A stretch of 64,000 nt of DNA from Oscillospiraceae bacterium (lineage in GTDB: Bacteria > Bacillota > Clostridia > Oscillospirales > Ruminococcaceae), in NCBI GenBank assembly GCA_025757985.1, contig CP107210.1:806001-870000 (forward strand), read 5' to 3'. Both the position numbers and the translations under genes were made by a program. Below, piece by piece: positions 8,110 through 16,228 of this stretch. Position 1 is the first letter of the stretch. The number at the start of each line of letters is the position of its first letter. The notes under the pieces were generated by a model. The model was not told the DNA's origin and searched no databases. It was given only the letters and a program-made list of their open reading frames with translations.

Positions 8110-8144
8110 AAAAAAGGGTGCGTGCGCCTGCGCACACGCACCCC
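8110..8144 (-). terminator. mglB-mglA attenuating terminator
   Basis: On the minus strand a hairpin with arms GGGTGCGTG/CACGCACCC is followed by a run of six T. It lies between the binding-protein gene and mglA-mglC, the usual way of giving many binding proteins per transporter. Confidence 0.85.
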
Positions 8145-8178
8145 GATTGTTCTGGTTTAAGCTGTGGCTTTCGTCAAA

Positions 8179-9240
8179 TTACTGGAAGTCCTTGACGTTG
8201 TCAGGGGTAACCTTGACGTAGTCAACATAGACGCTCTGGCTGCCAGCCTCGAAGGTCTTGCCGCCCAGCAGCTCCTCCATGGAAGCAACAGCCTGCGTAG
8301 CCTGGCCCTTAGCATCGTTCAGAACAGTGCCGGTCATGTTGCCGTTGGCAACTTCGTTCTTAGCAGCGTCCAGAGCGTCAACACCAACGAGGTAGATGTC
8401 CTTGTTGACGGTACGGCCGGCAGCCTGAATAGCCTGCAGAGCGCCGATAGCCATATCATCGTTGTTGCAGAAGACAACCTCGATCTGGTCGCCGAACTTG
8501 GCGAGGTCGTTCTGGCAGATTTCCTGGCCCTTGTTACGGTCCCAGTCACCGCGCTGCAGGTCGAGCTGCTCGACCTCAACGCCGGCATCGGTCAGAGCCT
8601 TGACGGAGTACTCGGTACGCAGCTGAGCATCGATATTCTCGGGGTCGCCCTGAATCATGATGTAGGAAACCTTGCCGTCGCCGTTGATATCGCCCTTGTT
8701 CTCAGTGTCGAGGATCAGCTCGCCCTGGAAGGTGCCGGACTGAGCAGCGTCGCAGCCAACATAGACCAGCTTGTCGTAAGCGGACATCTGATCGGCGGTG
8801 GGCTCACGGTTGATCAGGACAGTGGGAACATCGGCACCCTTGACGGTGGAGATGATCTGGTCGGCAGCGGAGGTCATAACGGGGTTGATGATCAGCGCAT
8901 CGACACCCTGCGTGATGAAGGTGTTGATCTGCTCGTTCTGCTTGGCCTGGTCGTTGTTGCCGTCAACGATGGTGACCTCGTAGCCCTTGCCCTCGAGGAT
9001 CTCCTGCAGAGCATTACGGTAGGTGGTCATGAAAGCATCGTCGAACTTGTAGATGCAGACGCCGACCTTACCGCCCTGAGTGGCCTCGGTAACGCTCTCA
9101 GCTGCGCTCTCGGCAGCAGAGGTAGCGGCGGACTCAGTAGAGGCAGCCTCGCTGGAAGCGGGGGCGGAAGCGGAGCCGCCGCAAGCGGCGAGGGATACGG
9201 CCATGCAGCCAGCAACGGCCAGAGCAGCAAACTTTTTCAT
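8179..9240 (-). CDS. mglB: Galactose/methyl-galactoside-binding lipoprotein
   Basis: A 353-aa lipoprotein: signal with lipobox LAAC (Cys20), a Ser/Ala/Glu linker, then a type-1 periplasmic sugar-binding fold starting KVGVCIYKFDDAFMTTYRNAL. Motifs NNDQAKQNEQINTFITQGVDALIINPV, FCNNDDMAIGALQAIQ and VGVDALDAA match the MglB group (ligand-binding Asn/Asp and the calcium-loop area). GGAGAAACTTATC stands before the ATG. First gene of the operon, under the promoter at 9315-9343. Confidence 0.93.
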   Translation of the reverse strand: MKKFAALAVAGCMAVSLAACGGSASAPASSEAASTESAATSAAESAAESVTEATQGGKVGVCIYKFDDAFMTTYRNALQEILEGKGYEVTIVDGNNDQAKQNEQINTFITQGVDALIINPVMTSAADQIISTVKGADVPTVLINREPTADQMSAYDKLVYVGCDAAQSGTFQGELILDTENKGDINGDGKVSYIMIQGDPENIDAQLRTEYSVKALTDAGVEVEQLDLQRGDWDRNKGQEICQNDLAKFGDQIEVVFCNNDDMAIGALQAIQAAGRTVNKDIYLVGVDALDAAKNEVANGNMTGTVLNDAKGQATQAVASMEELLGGKTFEAGSQSVYVDYVKVTPDNVKDFQ

Positions 9241-9314
9241 GATAAGTTTCTCCTTCTTTTTGCAGTGGATTTTTTCGGGCCGCGGTAGAGGTGCGTGCCC
9301 TGTTGACAGTTATT

Positions 9315-9343
9315 ATAATACTCGGGTGCAGGGCAAAAAACAA
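9315..9343 (-). promoter_or_regulatory. Candidate mglB promoter
   Basis: Minus-strand TTGTTT (9343-9338), 17-bp spacer, TATTAT (9320-9315). A TATAAT overlapping by three bases is an alternative -10. It lies about 75 bases before the mglB ATG. The -35 is weak, which fits an activator-dependent promoter. Confidence 0.6.
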
Positions 9344-9381
9344 GGTGAAATTTCACCGACAAAAGGGGGAAATTTTCACCG
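9344..9381 (-). promoter_or_regulatory. Direct repeat CGGTGAAA next to the mglB -35, candidate response-regulator site
   Basis: Minus-strand CGGTGAAA occurs at 9381-9374 and again at 9358-9351, 23 bp apart on the same helical face, ending one base before the -35 hexamer. The proximal copy is also a perfect palindrome, GGTGAAATTTCACC (9344-9357). The distal copy is GGTGAAAATTTCCCC. AraC-type regulators often bind two direct repeats abutting the -35, so the YesN-type regulator encoded 3 kb away is the natural candidate. Binding is inferred. Confidence 0.55.
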
Positions 9382-9488
9382 TTTAGGGCACTTTTCCCAA
9401 TCCGAACCTGCCTTTTTTGTGCAGAAGGCCCACAAAAAATGACAAAACGGTTCCTGTTGTTTTTATTTTGTAAGATTTTTGCAAACAA

Positions 9489-9691
9489 AAACCTCCCTCT
9501 GGGAGGGAGGTCAGGTTGTCAAAGAATCACATCCTCGGCCTGTTAAATGTGTAGGGGCGACCATTGGTCGCCCGCCAACTTGGCACAGTAACGCGCTTTC
9601 CGGGGAGTTTTTCACAGACAAACGGGCACGGGCGAGCAATGCTCGCCCCTACAAGAGTTGTTTGACACCCTTCCCTCCCTCTGGGAGGGAG
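9489..9691. repeat. Outer hairpin-ended element interrupted by a TGTAGGGG composite
   Basis: The palindromic 16-mer CCTCCCTCTGGGAGGG occurs at 9492-9507 and 9675-9690. The left end continues into GTTGTCAAA and the right end is preceded by TTTGACAC, so the two ends form long imperfect inverted repeats. The TGTAGGGG composite at 9550-9653 lies between them, suggesting one element landed inside another. Confidence 0.6.
9550..9653. repeat. TGTAGGGG-family composite element
   Basis: Left half: TGTAGGGG with 9-bp arms GGGCGACCA (9555-9563)/TGGTCGCCC (9565-9573). Right half: GGGCGAGCA (9630-9638)/TGCTCGCCC (9640-9648) then CCCCTACA. The two stems differ from each other but each is perfectly paired. 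Confidence 0.85.
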
Positions 9692-9697
9692 ATGTGC

Positions 9698-9724
9698 CGT
9701 AGGGGCGGATTCCATATCCGCCCG
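9698..9724 (+). repeat. TGTAGGGG-family single hairpin
   Basis: CGTAGGGG with arms GGGCGGAT (9703-9710) and ATCCGCCC (9716-9723) around loop TCCAT. No matching right half follows. Confidence 0.8.
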
Positions 9725-9749
9725 CAAAGAGGCCAAGCCTCTACAAATT

Positions 9750-10721
9750 TCACCCGAACGGGAACAGCGCCTTTTGCTTATCTATGGCAAACATATTATC
9801 CCGGGTAATGACCCGGACGGCAGTAATGTTGGATTTTTCCACACTGCTGCCCTGCCCTGCCAGCAGCCTGTAGGCGCTCTCCACACCGAAATAGCCCATA
9901 CTGTAGGTGTTCTGCACGATCAGGGCGTCCACTGCGCCGCTTTGCAGCGCATCGATCGTCTGCACATTGGAGTCAAACGCCACCAGCCAAAGGTCATCGA
10001 CCCGCCCCATTTCCTGCACAGCCTGCACGGCCCCCACGGCGGTGGCCTCGTTGAAGGCCACCAGCACATTGATCTCGGGGTGCTGCTGCAGCATCCGCAG
10101 GGCATCGCTGTGCGCACTGGCTGCATTCGGATGGGTCTGCATCGAGGTAACGACCTCGGCGCGGCCGCTGTCCGCAAAGGTGTCGCGGGCGCCCTGCTCC
10201 CGGTCGCGGCCGTTGGCGCCGTTGACCTCATAGTTGATCAGCCCCACACAGAGCTTTCCCTCCGTGCCCTCCAGTGCGCTGCGGGCCGCCAGCCGCCCGG
10301 CACCGTAGTTGTCGGATCCGATGTAGGCCGCTACCTGATCGGAATGTACGGCCGAGTCGATCCCTACGATCGTCACGCCCGCTGCGGCGGCCGCATCAAT
10401 GGCCTCGGCGTTGGCCTCGTAGTCGATGGCAGAAAACACGATGGCCTGCGCCCCGTCCTCGACCGCCTTTTCGATCAGCTGATTCTGGGCGTCATAATTT
10501 TCCTCATTATCGGGGGCAAGGACGGTGAGCTGCATGTTGTACTCGGTCGCGGCGGCCTCGGCCCCGGACAGCACCGCCTTCCAGAATTCCGACTCGCGGG
10601 ATTTGGCAACGACCGTCACCCTGTACCGCGCGGTGGTGGCCGCCGCAGACTGCACATTGCAGCCTGCCAGCAGCAGCACCGCCAGAACGGCGGGCAGCAG
10701 CATTTTAATGCGTTTTATCAT
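9750..10721 (-). CDS. Sugar-binding lipoprotein, probable sensor partner of the adjacent kinase
   Basis: A 323-aa lipoprotein (lipobox LAGC, Cys21) with a type-1 periplasmic binding fold of the RbsB/ChvE kind: VVAKSRESEFWKAVLSGAEAAA, PDNEENYDAQNQLIEKAVEDGAQAIVFSA, VGIDSAVHSDQVAAYIGSDNYGAGR, VAFNEATAVGAVQAVQ. No permease or ATPase is beside it; instead its ATG lies inside the last codons of the sensor kinase (17-base overlap). Such lipoprotein-kinase-regulator triplets are known as three-component systems (AraP-AraS-AraT in Geobacillus, XylFII-LytS in Clostridium). A sensing role is therefore more likely than transport, but this is inference. Confidence 0.85.
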   Translation of the reverse strand: MIKRIKMLLPAVLAVLLLAGCNVQSAAATTARYRVTVVAKSRESEFWKAVLSGAEAAATEYNMQLTVLAPDNEENYDAQNQLIEKAVEDGAQAIVFSAIDYEANAEAIDAAAAAGVTIVGIDSAVHSDQVAAYIGSDNYGAGRLAARSALEGTEGKLCVGLINYEVNGANGRDREQGARDTFADSGRAEVVTSMQTHPNAASAHSDALRMLQQHPEINVLVAFNEATAVGAVQAVQEMGRVDDLWLVAFDSNVQTIDALQSGAVDALIVQNTYSMGYFGVESAYRLLAGQGSSVEKSNITAVRVITRDNMFAIDKQKALFPFG

Positions 10722-12423
10722 ACTCGCCCTCCCTGTCCTCCGGCACGCGCGGGGTGCGGATGGTAACGGTCGTGCCCGCATAGGGGGCGCTTTCGATGGA
10801 CAGCCCGTAGCCGGGGCCGAAGTAGATGCGCAGCCGGTCATTGACATTCTTGATGCCGATGCCGGTGCGGTCGCTCGGCTCATTCTGCAAAAGCGCCGCG
10901 ACCTGCTCTGGCTCCATGCCGATGCCGTCATCGCTGACGATCAGCAGAATGTCGTCCCCGTCCGGCCTGACCGTGATCTCGATATGACCATCGTCCACCA
11001 TCAGATCCAGCCCATGGACGATGGCGTTTTCAATGATAGGCTGCAGGGTGATCTTGTTGCACAGGCAGTGTACGCAGTCCTCATCCACCGTGAAATGATA
11101 GGTAAACTGGTTTTTGTAGCGGTATTTCTGGATCTGCAGGTAGGCCTCGGCGTGCTGCAGCTCCTTCTCGATCGGGATCAGCTCATGGCCGCGGCTGATG
11201 CTGATGCGGAAAAGCCTTGCCAGCGCATGGACCATCTGCACAGCGTCAGCATTTTTGCCGCGCTCGCACATCCATGCGATGGAATCCAGCGTATTGTAGA
11301 GGAAATGCGGGTTGATCTGTGCCTGCAGCGCCTTCAGCTCGGTCTTGCGCAGGACGATCTCCTCCTCGCGCACGGTGGTCATCAGCCGCTGGATACGTCC
11401 GACCATGTGGCCGAAGGAATCCGAAAGATTCTGCACCTCCCGCGTGCCGCGCACCGCGCAAAAGACAAAGTGGTCTGCGTCCTGCTCAAACGCCTCCATT
11501 GCGTTCTCCAGCTGCTGGAGCGGGCGGGACAGCAGACGGGACAGCACCCAGCCCACCACCAGCGCCGCCACAAAGATCAGCGCTGCCGTTGCCACGGCGA
11601 TGCGCACCATCTGCCAGAAGCTTTCGTTGACGGTTTCATCAATGTAGCTGACGCCGACAACGCGCCATGGGCTGTTCGGCACGCGCTGGACACTGTAGAT
11701 GACGGTATCCTCCACATAGGTGCCGTCACCAAGGCAGGCCAGACGGCCGGCCTCCTCCTTTTTCAAGCCCGCATAGAGAAGCTGCTGCTGCGGGTGGTAG
11801 ACCATATTGCCGCGCTCATCCATCAGGTAGCAGTAGCCGTGCTGGCCGATGCCGACATTGCTGATGGTGGCGGCCAGCTCGGTAAAACTCAGGTCCAGCG
11901 ACAGCCAGCGCTTTTCGGCGGTGCCGGGCACTGTGCGGACAACGGAAACGACCCATGGATAATACCCCGCAAAGATCGACTCAACATGGGGCGTACTGAT
12001 ATAGCCCTGACTCAGACGGCGGGCGGTCGTCAGATCAAACGAAAGGTTGCGCAGGATTGCCTCCTTCGGGGTGCGGCCGTCCTGCGCCCAGCAGTTCAGC
12101 AGCGCGCCGTCCGCATCGTAGGCGGTGATGGCGGCCACCTCGGGCCGGGCCGTCAGGAACGCGCCCAGAAACGCATCCCGGGGCTCCTCGGCATCGTCCA
12201 GATGCCCCATAACGATGGTGACTGCGCTCTCCATCGTGTTTACATAATTGCCGACTGCCCCCACGACCTGACTGACGGCCTGAGCGCTGTTGGTGCGGGC
12301 AGCCTCGACAATCGCATTGCGGTAGCTGCGCAGAAAGAGCGTTGTGCAGAGCGTCAGCACCATGACAGCCACAGCGGAGATCAGCGCTGCCGCCAGATGG
12401 GCGGTGCGCGGCGGGCGCATCAT
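10705..12423 (-). CDS. YesM-family membrane sensor histidine kinase
   Basis: A 572-aa kinase: TM1 at about 10-32, a long extracytoplasmic dCache-like sensor (about 33-270; WVVSVVRT and Y-x-L-M-D-E-R-G), TM2 at about 275-297, HAMP (SRLLSRPLQQLENAMEAF), then the His_kinase box LQAQINPHFLYNTLDSI with the phosphorylated His, and an HATPase with N-box (IIENAIVHGLD), DDGIGM and GIGIKNVNDRL. It should signal to the response regulator whose gene ends 4 bases inside its start (12420-12423). The large sensor domain could dock the sugar-binding lipoprotein. Confidence 0.94.
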   Translation of the reverse strand: MMRPPRTAHLAAALISAVAVMVLTLCTTLFLRSYRNAIVEAARTNSAQAVSQVVGAVGNYVNTMESAVTIVMGHLDDAEEPRDAFLGAFLTARPEVAAITAYDADGALLNCWAQDGRTPKEAILRNLSFDLTTARRLSQGYISTPHVESIFAGYYPWVVSVVRTVPGTAEKRWLSLDLSFTELAATISNVGIGQHGYCYLMDERGNMVYHPQQQLLYAGLKKEEAGRLACLGDGTYVEDTVIYSVQRVPNSPWRVVGVSYIDETVNESFWQMVRIAVATAALIFVAALVVGWVLSRLLSRPLQQLENAMEAFEQDADHFVFCAVRGTREVQNLSDSFGHMVGRIQRLMTTVREEEIVLRKTELKALQAQINPHFLYNTLDSIAWMCERGKNADAVQMVHALARLFRISISRGHELIPIEKELQHAEAYLQIQKYRYKNQFTYHFTVDEDCVHCLCNKITLQPIIENAIVHGLDLMVDDGHIEITVRPDGDDILLIVSDDGIGMEPEQVAALLQNEPSDRTGIGIKNVNDRLRIYFGPGYGLSIESAPYAGTTVTIRTPRVPEDREGEYDKTH

Positions 12424-13673
12424 GTGCGGGCCTCCCCTGCAGCGCGGGCGCGGCGTAATGCCACCGGCGATGTACCGCTGTACTTTTTAAAGCAATAGCT
12501 GAAATAGTGCTGGTCGGTATAGCCGCAGCAGCGGGCGATCTCCTGAATCTGCATGTCGGTGGTCAGCAGCAGTGCCTGCGCCTTCTCCATGCGGCGGCGC
12601 ACCAGAATGTTGATGAAGGTCTCCCCCTCCGACTTTTTGATGCAGGCGCTCAGGTGGTTGGGGCTGACATCCAGCATGGCGGAGAGGGATGCAAGCGAGA
12701 GATCCTCGTCCATATAATGCTGGTCGATGATCTCCAGTGCACGGTCGCAAAGGCTGCCGGTCTTGCGGGCGTCCGCCGTAAAGCTGACGCCGCCCTCCCC
12801 CTCGGCGGCGGTGTGCAGTGCCTCCACAGCCTGACGGTAGGCATCGTTCAGCTCACTAAGGCGTGCAAACTCCCGGCTGACACCCACATTGGCCGTGCGG
12901 CCCAGCGCGCGGTCTGCCAGCTGGCAGATCTCATCCGCCAGAATGTGCAGATACTCCTCAAAGTCGGAGGGGTTGCCCAGCAGCACCGCCACCGCGCGGC
13001 CGCAGCAGTAAAAGACAAAATGGCGCAGGTACTTGTTTGCACTCTGCTCCACCAGCTGGGTAAAGCCCGCCTCGTAGTCAGCCGCCCCCTCCAGCGAGGC
13101 CGCCAGCACCACCAGCGTGCTGCGGTCATCGGTGCCGCGTAGCAGGCCGCAGGCTGCGGCGGAGGTGCGCAGCCGTTCCTCCAGATCAGCAGGGGCATTG
13201 TCGTACTGTGCGAGCACCAGCGGGATGAGAAATGCCGCCCGGTCCGCGTGCGATGCATCGGCCCGGCGCAGCCCGGCATAGCGGGCATCGATCTTCTCAT
13301 GGATGGACTTCAGCTCGGCGGCCAGACCGTCCATCGTCAGCGGCTTGAGCATGTAGCTGATGATATTGTACTGAATGGCCTGTTTGGCGTACTCAAAGTC
13401 ATCATAGCCGCTCAAAAAGGCAATGTGCATGGCAGGGCGGATCTCGCGCACCTGTCGGGCCAGCTCAATGCCCGAGATGAAGGGCATCCGAATGTCAGTC
13501 AGCAGCAGATCCGGCTCGAGCCGCTCGACAAGCTCAAGCGCATCCAGCCCGTTGCTGGCGCTGCCCACCAGATGGAAGCCCAGCGCCTCCCAGGGGATCA
13601 TGGTGCAGACGGCCTCGCGCAGCTCGTCCTCATCATCGGCCACGATGACGGTGTAGATGTTTTTATCAGCCAT
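12420..13673 (-). CDS. YesN-family response regulator with AraC-type DNA-binding domain
   Basis: A 417-aa protein: receiver domain (1-125) with acidic pair in VADDEDE and phosphoacceptor Asp60 in LLTDIRMP, a middle region of about 180 residues without a recognised motif, and a C-terminal double-HTH AraC domain (about 305-410; SLASLSAMLDVSPNHLSACIKK and IQEIARCCGYTDQHYFSYCFKKYSGTSP). Pairs with the kinase. Candidate target is the direct repeat upstream of mglB. It begins 12 bases after the membrane-protein gene, so it may share that transcript. Confidence 0.94.
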   Translation of the reverse strand: MADKNIYTVIVADDEDELREAVCTMIPWEALGFHLVGSASNGLDALELVERLEPDLLLTDIRMPFISGIELARQVREIRPAMHIAFLSGYDDFEYAKQAIQYNIISYMLKPLTMDGLAAELKSIHEKIDARYAGLRRADASHADRAAFLIPLVLAQYDNAPADLEERLRTSAAACGLLRGTDDRSTLVVLAASLEGAADYEAGFTQLVEQSANKYLRHFVFYCCGRAVAVLLGNPSDFEEYLHILADEICQLADRALGRTANVGVSREFARLSELNDAYRQAVEALHTAAEGEGGVSFTADARKTGSLCDRALEIIDQHYMDEDLSLASLSAMLDVSPNHLSACIKKSEGETFINILVRRRMEKAQALLLTTDMQIQEIARCCGYTDQHYFSYCFKKYSGTSPVALRRARAAGEART

Positions 13674-13685
13674 ACTCTTTTTCCT

Positions 13686-16097
13686 TTACAGCCAGAATTG
13701 AACCAGACGGCTCACATTTTCATACAATGCGGGGTTCTGCCCCATCAGCTGGGGTTCCGCCGCAAAATAGACACAGAAGTTATAGCAGATACCCGCCAGC
13801 ACCGCCAGCGGAAAGACCGTGCGCAGTGCCTTTGTCAGCACTGGCAGCCCGCGCCCCTGCAGGGTACGCTCCGCCAGCAGCCACGCCAGCGCCGCCGTCA
13901 GCAGCAGCGGGCCAAGCCAATCGCTCTGGTAACGGTAGAGCATGCCGGCCATCTGGCAGTCCAGCACCGCCAGCACCACCGTGCAGATAGCCGTCAGGCG
14001 GAATACGGCGCGCAGATCACGGCAACGGTCGAGCCGGCGGCGGGCCAGCGGCAGGCCGCCAAGGCCCCACAGCAGCGGCAGGCAGGCAAACGCGCCGCCG
14101 TAGTACAGCTCGGTGATGGTCAGACCCATGTAGTTCGTCTGCATTTTTGTGGCGCTCAGATACGGAAAAACCGTCTGCACACCGGGGATTCCAAGCAGGA
14201 AGGTCACGACCGCCGGGGCAATGCGCCCCACCGCAAAGCCGCGGCGGGTCATATCATTGCTGGTCAGGTTGTAATTTGCGCCGAAGTCAAATACCGAGCC
14301 GAACCGCGCGGCGTTGTACCACATCAGCCCCGCCGCCACCAGCACGACCGGCAGCAGGAAGGCGATGCACTCCCCTGCGCCCTGCCGGGTGCAAAGGCGC
14401 TTCTCCGTGATATAGCGCGGCCACAGGATGGGCAGCGCTAATACGGCAAACAGCACCATCTGGGGGCGGCAGCCTGCCACCAGTGCCATGCAAAGGCTGC
14501 CCAGCGTCAAATGAAACAGCACCCGGCCGCGCTTTTGCAGCGGCGTGTTCGCCGCCAGCAGCCACTGCCACAGCGCCCACAGCACAAAGACCGCCCCGCA
14601 GAGGATGGCATATTCATACACCGACGGACGGTGCAGTAAGTACCAGAGCTGCGCCCCCGAAGCCGCGCCCACGCCGGCCAGCAGACAGGCCGCAGCACTG
14701 GCATCCGGGAACCAGCGGCGCACCGCCTGCCGGACAAAGCCGAACACCGCTGCAATGTACAGCCATGCCAGCAGGATCATCGGCAGGCTGGGCGGCAGAT
14801 CCTGTATGCCGGTCAGTGCCTCAAAGGGCAGTTGGAACAGAAGGCAGGGTACGATCCCAAAGTAGACATAATACCGGCCATTGTAGTAGGCCACATCCCA
14901 TAGTGCATCGGGGGCAGCCTCCTGACGGGCGGCGGTGTCGTAGGGGTTTTGCAGCGCTGCCATGGCGGCAGGCGGGTCCTTCTCGAGGTCAAGACGGCCG
15001 TTCAGCAGGCTGTGCGCCAGCGCACCGTACTGGGCCGATGCGTTGGAGGCCCAGTCGTTGATGTGCATGGTAAAGTCGATGCGGCTCGTCCCCGACCAGT
15101 CCGGCGTATTGTAAAAGTCCGTTGCAACACCTGCGTTGAAGCGGTCCCCGAACGGTGCCAAAAACGCTGCCGCGCAGAGCGCAAGCCCCGCTGCCAGCAT
15201 AACCGGGCGGTATTTTTTCTCATGCCCGCAATAGGAATCGCGCCAGAGAACGCTGGCCGGGCGCAGCGCAAAGCCTGCCAGTGCCAGCGCAAAGACCGCC
15301 GCGAACCGCAGGAGCAAGAAATCCAGCGGGCGGCGCACATTGGCACAGACCGTGGTCAGCTGCGCGTTCAGCGGGTAGCTGCGGTACTCCCCCTTATAGC
15401 CGGTGACGGTCAGCGTCAGGGTATCGGCCCTGCCGGAAAGGTCCAAACTGCGGACCAGACTGCGCCCCGATGCGGGTGCAGTCTCCCAGCCCCAGCTTTG
15501 GCGGGATGCCGAGCTGGCCTCATCCGTGGCAGCCACATAAAGCTGGAGCAGGACATTTTTCTGCTCGGGGGTATCACCGTCCGCCAGCGAGACCAGCCCG
15601 TCCAGCTGCAGGTTATAGACCTCAAAGCCGAGATCCGCAAATTCCAGCACGGTGCTGTCCCCCTGCAGCGTCAGAGGTGCAGCGGGGTTCGGGTCGTTTG
15701 TCAGGTACGGCCGCAGGTCCACCGGCGTATAGCGGCTGGTTGCCAGCCAGCTTAGGTTGCCGATGAATACCTCCGCCCCAAGGCTGGCCGCCAGCAGCAG
15801 GACGACCGCAGCCGGGGTGCGCAGCCTTTGCGGCAGCGCGCCGCGCAGGCGGAACCCGCAGACAATACTGCAGGAAAGCCCCTGCATGGCCAGAATGGCC
15901 GCCAGACGGAATCCGTCAAAGTCAACAGTCAGGCCCGGGCGGGACCAGATGCAGACCGCCCACAGCCAGACAAGCGCCGTGACGCCCGCCCCGGCGTAAC
16001 CATCGGCGCAGGCGGGTTTGCGGTGCTGGACGCGGGCGGGCAGAAGGGTGAAGCCCGCCGCAAAGGCGATAGAAAGAAGTATGGTCAGAATCAGCAT
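13686..16097 (-). CDS. Large polytopic membrane protein, possibly a GT-C type glycosyltransferase
   Basis: An 803-aa protein with about 12-14 hydrophobic segments. A soluble loop at about 130-260 (beta-rich, DSTVLEFADLGFEVYNLQL) sits after the first spans. Mid-protein motifs such as SLLNGRLDLEKDPPAAM, DVAYYNGRYYVYFGIVPCLLFQLPF and several Arg/Trp loops resemble uncharacterised GT-C-fold membrane proteins. No catalytic residue can be named with certainty. Upstream of the response regulator with 12 bases between, perhaps the operon's first gene. Confidence 0.6.
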   Translation of the reverse strand: MLILTILLSIAFAAGFTLLPARVQHRKPACADGYAGAGVTALVWLWAVCIWSRPGLTVDFDGFRLAAILAMQGLSCSIVCGFRLRGALPQRLRTPAAVVLLLAASLGAEVFIGNLSWLATSRYTPVDLRPYLTNDPNPAAPLTLQGDSTVLEFADLGFEVYNLQLDGLVSLADGDTPEQKNVLLQLYVAATDEASSASRQSWGWETAPASGRSLVRSLDLSGRADTLTLTVTGYKGEYRSYPLNAQLTTVCANVRRPLDFLLLRFAAVFALALAGFALRPASVLWRDSYCGHEKKYRPVMLAAGLALCAAAFLAPFGDRFNAGVATDFYNTPDWSGTSRIDFTMHINDWASNASAQYGALAHSLLNGRLDLEKDPPAAMAALQNPYDTAARQEAAPDALWDVAYYNGRYYVYFGIVPCLLFQLPFEALTGIQDLPPSLPMILLAWLYIAAVFGFVRQAVRRWFPDASAAACLLAGVGAASGAQLWYLLHRPSVYEYAILCGAVFVLWALWQWLLAANTPLQKRGRVLFHLTLGSLCMALVAGCRPQMVLFAVLALPILWPRYITEKRLCTRQGAGECIAFLLPVVLVAAGLMWYNAARFGSVFDFGANYNLTSNDMTRRGFAVGRIAPAVVTFLLGIPGVQTVFPYLSATKMQTNYMGLTITELYYGGAFACLPLLWGLGGLPLARRRLDRCRDLRAVFRLTAICTVVLAVLDCQMAGMLYRYQSDWLGPLLLTAALAWLLAERTLQGRGLPVLTKALRTVFPLAVLAGICYNFCVYFAAEPQLMGQNPALYENVSRLVQFWL

Positions 16098-16121
16098 AAG
16101 GATAAATCCATTTTAAATTGT

Positions 16122-16209
16122 TGTAGGGGCTGCACAGGTGCAGCCCGCGGCCTTGCCGAGAAATATCATTTCCCGTATAGTTGAGGGTCGGGCAGGCCCG
16201 GCCCCTACC
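16122..16209. repeat. TGTAGGGG-family composite element (88 bp)
   Basis: Left: TGTAGGGG, arms GGGCTGCAC (16127-16135)/GTGCAGCCC (16138-16146). Right: GGGTCGGGC (16185-16193)/GCCCGGCCC (16196-16204) with one G-T pair, then CCCCTAC. Length is equal to the copy at 42.49 kb although both stems differ. Confidence 0.88.
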
Positions 16210-16228
16210 GGGTAGTGCGTCACACTCA

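Larger units (their letters stand above)
9382..9749. other. Intergenic stretch of 510 bp (9241-9749) filled with promoter and nested repeats
   Basis: The gap between mglB and the second binding protein holds the mglB promoter and repeats (9315-9381), an AT-rich segment (9382-9488) with nothing recognised, an outer hairpin-ended element (9489-9691), a TGTAGGGG composite inside it (9550-9653) and a single TGTAGGGG hairpin (9698-9724). No credible gene was seen here. Confidence 0.75.

Noticed and set aside
9489..9724. CRISPR array
   Set aside because: The repeated units are palindromes of unequal spacing with only two or three copies, and there are no uniform spacers or cas genes.
10525..12498. 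A 657-codon plus-strand frame opposite the sensor kinase
   Set aside because: The kinase H-box, N-box and G-boxes on the minus strand are unambiguous.
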